From Bugula neritina (taxonomy: Eukaryota; Bryozoa; Gymnolaemata; Cheilostomatida; Bugulidae), in contig OZ037766.1 in assembly GCA_964035545.1 (NCBI GenBank), positions 14,559,222 through 14,623,221 of the forward strand: DNA of 64,000 nucleotides, in the 5' to 3' direction. How positions within the stretch are numbered: position 1 is the first letter of the stretch; every line of letters starts with the position of its first letter. Made by a program: the position numbers and the translations under genes. Below, piece by piece: positions 11,201-37,575 of this stretch. Under the pieces are notes generated by a model. It ran no database searches. It was not told the DNA's origin and was given only the letters and a program-made list of their open reading frames with translations.

Positions 11201-13772
11201 CTTATCAGCAAATAAAACAAGCTGAGTTTGAGACTGGCGCATTTTTGTATGAAACATGGAGTAAAAATATTTTAAAGAAAAATATTGTTATTATAGTTGA
11301 TGCATACCAAAAAAAATTGCGTTTAGCTACAATTTTTCAAAGATGGTGGAATTTTTAACAAAGCACAACTCAAATGCTTACAATTTGATCATGAGGAAGC
11401 AGATACACAAACTTTGTTACATGCAAAATATCTAATGAACATCATAATCCCACGTGTAATAATCAAATCTCAAGACACTGATGTTTTCATCCTAAGTCTC
11501 GCTATTTGCAAAACATTACCTTCTTACCAATTATATTTTTTCACAGGTGTGGTAATCATGGTGCCATGCCAGATAGAGGCTAGGCTAAATTTCCTACTTA
11601 GCCACTAGTTATTTATTTTGGTAAAATGTATTTTCATGTGCAACTTATTTTAATATTATTGAAATATATGTATATTTAAATAAACTTGGATCAATTGCTT
11701 GTTATTTAGCACATAAATAAATTCCTTTGATTTGCATTAACTTATTAATTTTGTATATTTTATACATCCTGCCTGTTGTTTGAAAAGATATTTTGTTAAT
11801 AAGTATCCATTAAAGATAGTATCTATTATTAATGTATTACTACTTTTTGTCCCACATAACTTCGTAAAAATAATAGAATATTATTCTAGATAATTCATGT
11901 TAGCTACTATAGCTATTAGCATATTAGCTATTTAGCAATCAATTAAACAGTTATATAGGTAATATTAATATATATGGTAACAAAATAAAAACAGCGTCTA
12001 TCTGGGAGGAAACCAAAATCATATTAGGTATTTGGATGTCAACGTTGCAGCAAATAAATCCAAACCGCAGTTGTGTGCAGCACTTACTAGATTTCATGCT
12101 TTAACAGGTTTTTATTCAACTATAGTGCTTTTTATAAAAAAGGATAGCGCAAGGCCTACTCTCTTTTGAGAAAATATCCATAATATATGGGAAGCTTTGA
12201 ACACCTTGGGAAGTATTTCAAGCTGTAAGCCATTACAGAGGCTGAAGTAGAACAATTTGTCTATAAACTTTATGGAGCAGAAAATTCAAATATAGATGAT
12301 GTCTGATACACTGTATTTTGTTCACCGTCTAAAATAACTTAATAGAGTTTGCCTCCAACAAAAGATGAATGAAATTTGCACGTAAAAAGAGCAAATTATC
12401 AGGCAGCCATTATTTGGAGAAGGGTGACAACAGCCTATATTGATGCACCACCCTCAGAACATCATGAAAAGATTGTTGAGAATCATGGCAGCATAAATAT
12501 AAAGTAGATGATTCAAGCTTCCGCACCTGAACATATATATTGCAAAGTTTAAGCTGCTTCTGTAAAACCAGCTGCAACATATCAAAATGTGGATGTCAGA
12601 AGTCTCAAATGCGGTGCATGCACTGATGTTTGTCAATGTAAGGATTGTCTGAAAAGAAGCTCTATATTGGGGAAGAAGCTGATGAGACTGACGGCAGTGA
12701 CAATGATGGCGAGAATACTTTTTTATAATAAAGCACTATTTTTAGACATTTGTTATATATTTTGCTGCAACCAATTTGATTTTGATAATCTCTCATGCTT
12801 CTGTTTCTCTAAATAATTTTGTTTAACGGCTACCGGCAGACTAGCAAATGATTCACTTGGTCATACATGATTATTCTGCATGCTTATGCCTCATGCAATG
12901 TGTCGATTCATAACAAACATATATGTTTATATGAACAACTTGGTTTTAATTTGAGATAGCGTCTTGCAGTCTTTAAATTCAGTATCAGCATAGAATTTAA
13001 AGTAAGAGGCAATTATTTTTAGTATTTCAGCAAATATTTTTTCTTCAAGATAGCTTGATAAAATTGGATACTATTTTGCACAATCCACATTTCTTTTTAT
13101 CACCCATCTAAAATGTCGATTTGTTTTTTGCAATAACTTGAGTTTGGGTAGAGATAGAATTCTAGAGTTTGTAGATTCAGAATCAGCACAAAATTCTGAT
13201 CTAGAAACAACTGTTTTTGAGTGGCCACCTAGTAAAGTGTAATAAGCCAATTTTTTGAGCACTTTTTGGGAGGTTACTTCTAGACTATGTGTTAGCAAAA
13301 GAGAATAGATATCCAAATATCTTTCTAAACATCGCTATAATTCACTTCAATAGACATTTTGTTACATTATAACATGCTTGATTTTGAAGAAAGTCAATAT
13401 TCTTTAGCATTGAATATTTCTATAGCATACCTATATTTTTATACTTTGAAAGAGTTGCTTGAAGCCTTCCTTATCACCACCCATGAAGGGGTGTGATATA
13501 ATAAGTTGCACACACCTCTATGATTTCAGATGGATGTTGATTTCGACATTTGATACGAATATATACTTGTTTTTTATCAGGATTGGATTGAGGAGGAGAA
13601 AGTGCCAACCCCTGAAATAGGCACCTCGTCAGCACAGCCTGACATTGTGCCCCGCCAACCTCCTGTATTCAACCGCCTAGACTCTTATGTCTCTATCTCT
13701 TCTGACACACCCTGTATTAGCGAAAGGGAAAATAATGTCCAAGTGTCTCGCCAAACCTCTTCTATTGTATGA
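2251..13772 (+). CDS. TPCN1: Two-pore cation channel (TPC1-like), 5' partial
   Basis: Endolysosomal two-pore channel: two six-helix voltage-gated repeats forming a dimeric Na+/Ca2+ channel in acidic organelles. Fifteen exons seen: 2251-2339, 3420-3454, 4008-4166, 4673-4853, 5352-5461, 5584-5692, 6084-6218, 6432-6504, 6774-6878, 7821-7982, 8261-8352, 8619-8734, 8964-9167, 9635-9712, 13581-13772 (stop TGA). Frames join without a break, giving about 613 residues. Visible: domain I S5 ([14 protein letters not shown]), filter [14 protein letters not shown], an EF-hand-like linker ([13 protein letters not shown]), domain II S4 with spaced arginines ([15 protein letters not shown]), filter [13 protein letters not shown], and S6 [14 protein letters not shown]. 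Vertebrate TPC1 is about 816 residues, so only the N terminus and domain I S1-S4 are missing. The arginine-rich second S4 suggests a voltage-gated TPC1-type rather than TPC2-type channel (inference). The 9713-13580 intron hosts a transposon. Confidence 0.93.
2333..2641. repeat. 32-bp minisatellite at a splice donor
   Basis: About nine tandem copies of a 32-bp unit of the form taccaggtactaggtaac + tctgttatttatta, starting at the donor of the first visible channel exon. Each unit has an acceptor-like tattataccag and a donor-like ctaggtaa. The first unit and the last (about 2625) both read ctaggtaagtaa. One unit is shortened (taactgttattt) and the final copies have diverged. Confidence 0.9.
3532..3560. 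repeat. Possible hAT-type terminal repeat, single end
   Basis: The sequence caggggtgggcaatttttt resembles the terminal inverted repeat of many hAT elements. No matching inverted end was seen nearby, so this is at most a solo or decayed end inside a channel intron. Confidence 0.3.
9349..9537. mobile_element. 189-bp MITE with 19-bp terminal inverted repeats
   Basis: Left end gggtcattttactttattt at 9349 is matched exactly in inverse orientation by the right end at 9519-9537. Flanking 4-bp direct repeats 'ataa' (9345-9348 and 9538-9541) look like a target-site duplication. Non-coding and AT-rich inside. It lies in the channel intron between the 8964-9167 and 9635-9712 exons. Confidence 0.8.
10201..10585. 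repeat. 195-bp tandem duplication inside transposon
   Basis: Two diverged copies with a period of about 195 bp. Both begin aaaactcta, share cccagttag.cacaaaa and ggagttgtttccc-like blocks, and end near ttcacttttctg/ttcacttctctg. Subterminal position within the element. Confidence 0.8.
10821..10988. repeat. 84-bp near-perfect tandem duplication
   Basis: The 84-bp unit beginning gataatattttaaatgtgta occurs at 10821-10904 and again at 10905-10988 with only one or two differences, so it duplicated much later than the decay of the surrounding element. Confidence 0.9.
11215..12660 (+). pseudogene. Broken transposon-encoded protein
   Basis: Fragments in shifting + frames resemble a protein common in invertebrate DNA elements. 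In order: a segment around [13 protein letters not shown] (11220), an [12 protein letters not shown] block (11390), a [13 protein letters not shown] block (11465), a [15 protein letters not shown]-like block (12070), a [10 protein letters not shown] block (12260), an RANYQAAIW-like block (12400), and a cysteine cluster of the [12 protein letters not shown] type (12560) near the end. In-frame stops and frameshifts break it at several points, so it cannot make a full product. I recognise the family pattern but do not know its catalytic class. Not restored here. Confidence 0.6.
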
Positions 13773-15814
13773 GCTCTACCAAGATGAGAAGTCTGTTTTC
13801 TCTTTTAACTATATATACTACTTACTACTCTATGCACAGATTAGCAAGTGCTGGATTTATTTCAGAACAGACAGTTGCATAATTTAGTCTTGGTACAAGC
13901 AATTTATTATCAATTTTTGATAGTTTTCTTATCCTATTGCAGTGTTAAACTCCATGCTTTATGATAATTAATATGGTAATTGGCGTCATGCAATCATGTT
14001 AAATAGGAGGCTCAACAACCTTGCTCTTCTAATTCTTTGCAATATTCTATGGTGCAGGCTTAGCAATATATTCTACTCATTTGATAGACTTACTAGCCAG
14101 CACATGTACATAACATTTATGCCAGTGATTGGTTGTTATTGACGAGATGGTGCTACTTACCTATATACAATATGTGTCTTACACTTCTCGATCTCTGTAG
14201 CTTCACATCCTTCCACTATGTATTATAATATACTAGTCCTGTTCAAGTAGACATGACTACTGATAATTCACTTCGCTGCAAATAATGTAAATTTGGTACT
14301 CTTTTGAAATATTATCATTTATCAAAATATTACTTGATATTGCTAGTCTGGGCAAGTTTTCATGTAGTAGTTTTTCACCAATAATTGCTTGTGAAAGAAT
14401 TATGTATCAACATTTTTTATACTCAGTATTGTGAATTTGTTTTAAATTTACAATGTAGAACAACGCAAACTTTACATAACCTCTGCAATTATAATTTGAT
14501 TTAATTTTAATTTATACTATTTTGTTAATTTTATGCATAATATGCATTAATACTCGTCAATCAACAAAAGATTATGTTGGAAGCATTCCAATGATACCAT
14601 GTAGCTCTCAAACTATTTGATTTAGTAATCTATTATTATTTAAATTATCTATTTGTAAATGTTTGATTAGTTTTTTGAAGGGTGTTTGAAAGACTTGTTT
14701 TTATTGTAAAGCAGGTCAACACTGTCTATTAGCATAATGTACTGTTCTATTTTATTGTCAGAGTGTAACTTTAAGAACAATTTTATGGCTTGTTCTAGCA
14801 TTCTGCTTGTATTTTTTTGATGCAACTTTTAAATAACATATGTGTATGCAAGTTCAAATATACTATTTTACTTAATACACATGTTTTATTGCTTCGGGGA
14901 ACCTTAATTTTCAATAATTTGCTATTAGTTCTCAAAACTTTATCTCACTTGAAATCCCTGACTCTATCAGTGTTACAGTTATTACTTAACATCTTTATCA
15001 CAGTTTAAACTTTAAGACAGCTCAGTGGTTATGCTGTGTGTTGTAGCAGCTAAAAATGACAGCAGTGAAAGTCAGCAATAATCACTATTAGTGTTATAAT
15101 AGCCTAACACAGTCTTCAGAGCTGAATGAAAAATGTCAACAGCATGTACAGAAAATTTATTATACAACAAAATTGTTAGGGCATGCAGTCTGTAGCTAAT
15201 AGCCAAGATGTGTATTATGTATAATATATGAGTATTTTGATATTACCTAAATGAAATGTGTGGAGCTTGTCTTTCGGCTAACTTGCAAGTTATTATTTTC
15301 GAAAGAGGAGGCAACTCATAAAGTTAGAAGTGTTTTTATTGTATGAAATTCAATAGCTTAGTTATGCCATCTTACATAAGCATACGTTTTTCTGTTGCTG
15401 TTGATTTATTTAAAACCAGAAATTTGGATGCTGGCTTATATAACCCAGCGTTGTATAACAGCATTGCACATTTCCTCCTGGCACATCTCTGGTTATCTAA
15501 TAAAGATCTGCGTTAAGTAACTTAGTGAGGTTGGTGAACCATGAATGATTTCAGTCAACCATAACTTGCGCCAATTACATTCCTGGCTACATGAGTTGCA
15601 AGTTATTTATAGTTGTTGTTACTTTGGTAGTTGCATTCACCAATAAGATCTATTTGGCAATCATTAGCAATTCAGGTGACCTAGCTTTTTAGTTAACAGT
15701 TATACTTATACTCAGTAAGTTTGTAGGAGAGCTATTTCCAATACAAGTTCATGTAATTGTCAATTAGAGGTGGTTTGTAATTCTGAGAGAGAATAACAGC
15801 AGGAAGAATAGATT
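13773..15814. other. Intergenic, channel 3' side to receptor kinase
   Basis: AT-rich, no supported exon. It should contain the 3' UTR of the channel gene and the promoter and 5' UTR of the receptor kinase, but I saw no diagnostic element for either. Confidence 0.5.
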
Positions 15815-30532
<14,718 letters not shown>

Positions 30533-32363
30533 ATTTACGGCAGCTTTCAGTCTAATAATGTTGTGCTGGTTGCATATACAGATTAGCATATTCACATTAT
30601 ATTACTCTGGTGGCTTGGAAACTAAAGTAAATCTAACGCTAAATAAAATGATTAAAAGGCATCATTAAAATGTGCCATTCTTTTTTATTACTGTATTTTC
30701 TTATAAATTATATTTGGTTAATTTTTTTACCAACCAGGGCTTTTCAACTGCTGTTTATAATTGGTCTCCAATAACCCTAAACACTGAAGTATAAGTTTGA
30801 GGTCTGGACTTCAAATCTTGGCTTTGACTGGTTATAATAATTATCTAAACTTATGCAATTGAAAGAAATATATTAGCTATAAGTATAGTGAAGAAGTATC
30901 AATAGCTTAAATTCTATAATTTTGTCATTTACTTTTATTATGGAATGTAGGTTAAAAATCCTTAAATAACTTTTTTTTGTAAGAATTTTCTTATCTAAAA
31001 CACAGGCTTTTTCAAAATTGCTCAACCCTGCACCCTCTCAATAGCATAGCAGGTATATACACTATATGAATATGTTGCTTCTACACTGTATGTAATATAA
31101 AAAAATTATTTAGCTTTGTTTTTAAGCATTTCATTACAATTTTTGAAACATTAATTATTAGATTATTATATTTTTTTAATATATAAACGGAATCATACTA
31201 AGCAAATTACTAACTATCACTGACACCAGTCAATTAACCGAAATGGTTTGCAACCATAATAAAAAAATATGTTAAAAAGCTGTTTTAAATCACCATATGT
31301 AGGTCACGAAACCCAGTCCTAACCTCCCCCACCTGATTGTAGTGCTAATAATTATATTGTTATATTGCCATTCCCATGAATTCTCCCAAAACTGCATATC
31401 TGTCACCAGTTGTACGGTTTGCACCCTTCATGCTGTTCTTCTCTAAGTCACTCACATATCTACAAAGTATTGTAAAAAATGTGCATGTAGATAGCAATAA
31501 AACAGCAAGCTTATCTGACACAATTAAGGCCAACAACTTCTACTTTTAGAATATGCATGGCTTTTGTTGTGATGTTATGTTCTTTTAGCTTAAAAGTTAT
31601 GATGTAAATTTTTGTTATAATTATAATAATATAAGAATAGATATAAGATAGTACAGTGATGAATTGTGTATATTTGTAAAGGATAAATATAATATAAAAA
31701 AATGATAGTAGAAAAAATAAACAGCATACACTGTAGAAGAAGCAAATTCAAATAATATAATGAAATAATACATTACAGCCCAGTGTACAGAGTTTAATTG
31801 CTTTAATTAGATTTTTTTATATTTATTTTATAATCTGCAAAAAAGCAGACACAGAGTTATTTTCTCTTGTAAAGATGTTGATGTGTCTGAAATTACAGCA
31901 GTTGTGAAAACAAGTTGTTTACAAATTTCTAGATAAAAAAATAATACTCTTTGAGTTGCTAAAACTTTCCAAAAACCTAAAAAAAATCTTATATAACTGT
32001 CAACCATTCATGGCTCGGTGCCTCGACTAGCTACAGTGCTATTGCGCCATAGGCCCTGTCATTTTGTTTATTTTTTCTCAATTAATTTTTTTCCCCGACT
32101 GCGACAAAATAAAAACAAACAAACAAACAAACAAGCACTATGCTAAAAATAGCTATAGAAGATAATTGCAAAATATTAAATTATTTTTTACTCCTTGACT
32201 TCAGTCTACGTAAACTACAACCGTTTACCCTTGATGAGTGCAGTATAAACAAACTCAAGTAATATTTGAGAAGACCTGTTAGTCTAAATTGCTTTATAAT
32301 TTATAAGAAATTCAACAATGGAAAAGTTGGTTTCAAGACAATCTTGTTTTCTCAGGAAGACAT
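30533..32363. other. Convergent intergenic region
   Basis: Lies between the 3' end of the receptor kinase (+) and the 3' end of the BHMT gene (-). AT-rich, no exon seen. Contains a second AATAAA near 30642 that could serve the kinase transcript, and an interspersed repeat copy at 32008-32135. Confidence 0.6.
32008..32135 (+). repeat. Interspersed repeat copy A, (CAAA)n tail
   Basis: Begins tcatggctcggtgcctcgac, has a short C run (cccc) before gactgcgacaaaat, and ends in (CAAA)n. The same sequence in inverse orientation lies at 35844-35984. A SINE-like retroelement is the most likely identity; I cannot assign its head to a particular RNA. Confidence 0.75.
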
Positions 32364-35300
32364 TTAGATCATACAAGTGTAGACATACTTAGCTGCAGGT
32401 GGAGTACGTCCAAACTCCATAGCTATAGTTCTAGTGTATGTAGGGCAATTGCCACAACACATGCCAACGTAATTTACTCCAATGTCTTTAAGTTCTTTTG
32501 CATACCATTCAAGATCCGAACTACCTGAGAGTAATATAAAAGCATTAAAATATCATATTGTGGTCATTTTCCCTTCATTATATATTTCACATAATGCTCA
32601 AATATTAATTGCCTGGCCCAGGACCATAATATATATTAAGCTAAATAACTTAAGTAAGCCAGTACCTATTCTTAAAGCTATTTTGTTTTACAATTAGATA
32701 ACTTTGGTAACCAGCATCATAGTCATTTGATTAAAATTTCAGCACTTTTACAGCTATTGTAGGTATCATATAAGAGGTGATTTTTATTGAATTAACTTAT
32801 AAGAATGACACATGTCCTCGGTCAAACTTTAATCAACAAATGCTGGAATTGTAGTTTTGGTTTAAAACTATTATATTTTCTTGTACTATTATACAGAAAT
32901 ACTAGATTGAATAATATAGAGTCTTATACTGTACCTAAGCAGTGTGCCAACAAGTTCATTGGAAATGACTTGACTCCAGTCCTTGGATGTTTGAGCATGT
33001 ACCAAGTACATTCTTCTTCCGTAGTTTTATATCCCAGGCATACACAAGCCAAAGGTCCCTAAAACAAACACATGCTTATCTGCTTTCTCAAGTGCCTTGT
33101 AGCAAAAGAAGTCAAAATAATAGCTGTTGAAAATGAATTATTGCAAAAAACAGTTTCTTTTTATCAGAAAATACTTTAATATGAAAGTGTTGCAAACTTA
33201 TTTTACTCTTATTTATATAAAAAACAAAATCGGATTATGTTTTACTTTGATTTGTTTCCTGATGTCTCTGATCAGAGGAATAATAGTCTCTGGACCTCTG
33301 GCACAGTTCAGGCCGACACACGCTGCGCCCTCATCCTCCAACAGTTTTAGCGCATCGCCAAGTTTGTACCCGTCAAATGTTTTCATCTCTCCACTGAAGT
33401 CTACAGGTGCTAGTGTTATCACCGCTGGTATATCTGTTGTAACAAGTACCAGATACATCATTGTATATAAACCTTCTGTAGACATGCCTTTAACAAACAT
33501 CTAACAAATTTAATGTTCTCATGCATGTAGAATACAGAAAGAAATCTGACTACCAAAATTAGGCTAGAGCTCAAGCAACTGCAATTAAATTTAGTATATA
33601 GCTAAAATACAAAATTATATAGATTTTGCAAAACCAAACTAGTCAGAAAAATTTATACAAATGGCATTACTTTACCAAACTATTTCAGAGTAATACTTTA
33701 AAAAACGTTGTGGTGTATAAAATAGTTTTATGCCAAATTAAATTTTGTACATTTTTAAATGTTTCCGGCTGTTGTTGAAGAGTGTTTTGGGATTTTTGTC
33801 TTGAATTATTTTTATTTACTAAGTGGGAAGAAAACAATGAACCCAGCAAAAGTGGCATTACTAGCTTCAGATTATATATAAATTTTAGGCTAGTAAAGAT
33901 GGTGTAACACAATTAGACTACCTAAAGTCTATAATATAAACAATTAGTAGGTAAATAGTTGACTTACTAAACTCTTTGCAAACTTTGAGAGCGATGGAGG
34001 CCTCACCATAGTCCCAGAGCGTCTCAATACAAATATAGTCTACATCATATTTAGCACTGAATGCAATCTGCTCCTACAGTGTCCACATATCCATGTACAG
34101 TTATATATGTGTACTCAACATAATGCTTTTACTTTATATCATATACTGATAATATATACATATACATGAGTAACATACACATATACATTGGTAAAATTAA
34201 AATAATTATAAATGTTTTATTAGCTTCCTAGAAAGTGAAGAGAAAATGCATGAATATGATGTTGCTAATATTTCAAAACTACAAAATTTTAAGCAATCAT
34301 TGCAAGTGATTTACTTTACTTGTTAAAAAATAGAAGGAGTTGCAAAAAGCTACAAGAAATTTTTAACATTTTTTATTCTCAAACTTCCATTGATTACAAG
34401 TCTTAGTTAAAATATAAAAAACTTGTCATTTTTATAATTTTGTTTTCAAAACAAAGTCATGTGTGCACACCCCCAGCACTTTCCTCCCGTGTTATGCAAA
34501 GTTTTTTCCACATTGTAGTTTCTGCAAAAAGTGCGGAAAGCTGCTTTATGTAAAGAATGTAACTTTAGGTGCAATCCTTAAAATAAGTAATCAACCATTA
34601 TTTTTAAAGTACACTGCATGTAAAATACTAGTATGCAATTATATTGTATTAAATCCCTAAATCTTTTGAGTTGCTTAGGGATGGGAAAGTCTAGTGAGAC
34701 TTTTATCTCTAAGTTCAAACATGTCGTGTATAGTGTGCACATAGAAAGGTTTACCAAGAAGATAATAGAATAATGTAAAGATAAGTTATCACTGTTCGTA
34801 AGTAAGAGTTCAAATAAAAAACTGTTACAGAATCAGTTAAGCTGAAACTAAAGCTAATGGAAGTTCACTGCAGTTTTGCATCCTTAAAATTAACCATATA
34901 GCAAGTTATAGATAGCAAAAATAATGTCGGTTCAGAATTGCTCCTCTGTCACTTTGAAGCTCCCACACCATATTATTAGCAAAATTGGAGACAAAGTTTA
35001 TAGCTTACATGAAAACTTGTCCAATGAGAGCTTTTTTAAAAATTGTGTATTTTATATTTACAGTGTCAAGACTAAGAACAGCTCCATATCAAAGATAGTT
35101 TACCCTGAGGAGTTCTTCACATTTCTGCATTTTCTCAGGGCTGTTTGGATCGTAGACATTAGTAGTGCCAACTCCACTGCAGAATAACACTCCTGTCTCC
35201 TCTGCTACCTACAAGGTTGATAGAATATGTTGATGGTGTCTCACAATATGATCGTATAAGTGAGCTGCAGGCTCACCATTACAAACACTCTCTGATCTTA

Positions 35301-36487
35301 GCTGGCATTGCAGCTGAGATGAAGCTAATGTTGATAGTTGGTTGAGAATGATGAGTCGATAATAAAGTCAAAGTATTCATAGCAAAATATAACAATAAAC
35401 TGACATTACAGAGATAAATATTATAATAATAAATAGCAATAAATATTGTAAACATAATATCATAAAATAGTAATATAAAGTAAAAGGAAGAAAATTTTTT
35501 AGCTCTTCTACAAAACTCTCACTTGACATTATGGACATAACATTACCTTTTTAGCAATTTCGTGTGCTCGCTGGTTAAGCGTCTCAAACTCAGTTTCTCT
35601 TCCAATATCTTTCATCTTCTCTCTGTGGCTATAATACTGCAACAAACAATGAATAGTTATATAGCTCATGAAATCCTTTCTGCAGAAATCTTGTTACTGG
35701 AATTAATGAACTTGGCACTCTTACAGTGAAGGCTTGACACATATCAGCACCAGCATATACAAGCTCTCTAGCTAGCTCTTCTACCTTCTCTGGCTTGTCT
35801 AACACCACCTGTAAACACAGCATAATAATTTAGTATGATGCATTGTTTGTTTGTTTGTTTGTTTTTATTTTGTCGCAGTCGGGGGGGGGGGGGGGGGGGG
35901 GGGAAATTAATTGAGAAAAAATAAACAAAATGACAGGGCCTATGGCGCAATAGCACTGTAGCTAGTCGAGGCACCGAGCCATGAAAATGCATGCATGCAT
36001 ATTGCTAATAAATTAGAAGTGCCGTACAGTAATAACTATAAAATAACACATTTCCTACCATTTCTTAGGTTACACAGTCAACTGCTATGAAACACAAGTA
36101 CAAATAGTATAAAGCATTAAAAACATGCAATAGAATGCAATGAGATTCACCTCTGGTACAAAGCTGCCGAATTTGCAATAGCCTCTTCTCTCCAGCTCCA
36201 TAATGTAGCCTTCTGCTGCTATCACTACCTCCCCATCTTTGAATCGATCTAGGAGTCCTATAAAAGTTTCACCAACAATTATTTTGTCATTCGAAATATA
36301 TTGTTTTGTCATATGAAATGCAACAACCGGATAAAGTTGCAGTATATAACCTCATAATAATATAATTAGAGATTCACACTCAAGTCATGTCTTTAAAAAG
36401 GCTCTGAACTACAACTGATAGAAACACACGAACGGCCGGCCTTTTTACTTTTAAAAAGACAAGTTTACCTTTCTTTTGTGATGACAT
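32364..36487 (-). CDS. BHMT: Betaine-homocysteine S-methyltransferase-like enzyme
   Basis: Zinc-dependent methyltransferase expected to convert homocysteine to methionine using betaine or a similar donor; cytosolic (no signal peptide). Nine exons on the minus strand: 36487-36469, 36257-36151, 35808-35725, 35636-35547, 35208-35104, 34073-33968, 33433-33246, 33058-32935, 32524-32364. The frames join to give 327 aa. Visible: N-terminal [30 protein letters not shown], and the three zinc cysteines: Cys214 in VGLNCARG and Cys297-Cys298 in VGMCCGN, close to the human ligands 217, 299 and 300. Vertebrate BHMT is about 80 residues longer and has a C-terminal oligomerisation arm that is lacking here, so this is the shorter form. 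The start MSSQKK sits in a 19-nt first coding exon and is the least certain part. The methyl donor is inferred from the family only; S-methylmethionine-type donors are an alternative. Confidence 0.9.
35844..35984 (-). repeat. Interspersed repeat copy B with 23-bp poly-G
   Basis: Inverse copy of the repeat at 32008-32135, lying in the intron between BHMT exons 36257-36151 and 35808-35725. It starts with (TTTG)n, and the short C run of copy A is here a run of 23 G (35881-35903) on the + strand. It ends at gcaccgagccatga. The homopolymer length may be a sequencing artefact. Confidence 0.75.
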
Positions 36488-36624
36488 GTTGTAGGGAGTG
36501 CTTCGTCCTGTCAACAATTTAGTCAAGATAGGTAAGATGTGCTACACCAGTCACTTAACTCACAATTTTCTATAGTACAGCAGAATGATATGAACCTTTC
36601 ATACTGGCTAAAACTGGATACAAA

Positions 36625-36826
36625 CTAGGGCTGAGCCGATCAGTGAATAATTACTTGAATGCAATTTTATCTTTCGTTATGTTGAATGTGAACTAATTAT
36701 TGATGAGTGAACAAGAAAAAAGCAAGGAAAACTGATTAGGATTGGTTTTAATATCCGTGAAAAACTTAAACAACTCAAGTATCCAATACAAACATTGCGG
36801 CTAGTTCTCAATCGGCCCAGCTCTAG
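36625..36826. mobile_element. About 200-bp hAT-like MITE
   Basis: Left end ctagggctgagccgatca and the complement of the right end ctagagctgggccgattga form imperfect terminal inverted repeats of about 18 bp. Termini with TAGGGCTGRGCCGAT are typical of hAT-derived non-autonomous elements. The 8-bp flanks (tacaaact/tacatgat) match only partly, so the target duplication is decayed or misplaced. Confidence 0.65.
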
Positions 36827-37479
36827 TACATGATTATGCTTATCTACAATATAATATGTATACAGCTAATGCCAACAAAACAACAGTGATATGCTTGCTC
36901 TTTATTGTGCCAATATTTTTGTTTTTAGTTAATAAAAAAACTTTTCTTTAGAGTTTGGCATAATGATGGAGTTTAATTAATTTGTTCTACCCCTTTCAAC
37001 ATCACCACAACCATTTAGTTCATATGTACATATTTGCTTACTGTCGAGTATATTGAATGCACATCATCCCCTTGTACAAATTTAAAATAATTTTAAAGAA
37101 AATTGGCTTATAATTGTCAAAAATATTCCCATATGTGTTTACTAGTGTTTTTATTTTATGTGCAGATTTTGGTTTAAACAGCAAAACTTATTATATGACT
37201 GCGTGTCCATAAATACATTTACATTATAAAGTTTTGAATGTAAGTTATTTGAAAAGTATGTTATTGCTATAAAATATTAGTTGCATTAGTTTATAGCTGG
37301 CTCATGTATTTTATAGTCAACTCAAAAATATAGTATAATATCCTGTACCTGAAATTTATTTTTAAAATGGTATAGCTTTACGGTAATGCAATAGGTTGAA
37401 GCTTTACTGGATGTGCGACCATATATATGATTATGCTCTGTATAGATGCGGTTACTATTACTTCTGATGCTCCCCTGCT

Positions 37480-37575
37480 ACTAATACTAGTAATACTTTT
37501 AGTATTACTAGTAATAATAGGGTTAATAGTGCTACTAGCACTACTATTATTGCTATTAGAACTACTACTAGTATT
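37480..37575. repeat. AT-rich trinucleotide-type palindromic tract
   Basis: Run of ACT/AGT/ATT-type triplets (ctactaatactagtaatac... gctactagcactactatta) containing several small palindromes around ctag. Open frames across it are a by-product of the low complexity. Confidence 0.7.

Larger units (their letters stand above)
10098..13287. mobile_element. Decayed DNA transposon in channel intron
   Basis: A 19-bp perfect inverted pair, tagtctagaagtaacctcc at 10098-10116 and its complement at 13269-13287, is extended inward by a second matching block around attacactt...ggtggccac (about 10132-10152 and 13221-13243). Between them lie two internal tandem duplications and a broken transposon-type coding region (about 11215-12660). 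The true outer tips and target duplication are not clear. The element fills most of the 3.9 kb last intron of the channel gene. Confidence 0.75.

Noticed and set aside
33127-33504. Plus-strand open frame of 125 codons
   Set aside because: It is antisense to the conserved BHMT exon at 33246-33433.
35768-35992. Open frame with a proline run
   Set aside because: It is the reverse reading of the poly-G repeat copy and the intron edge.
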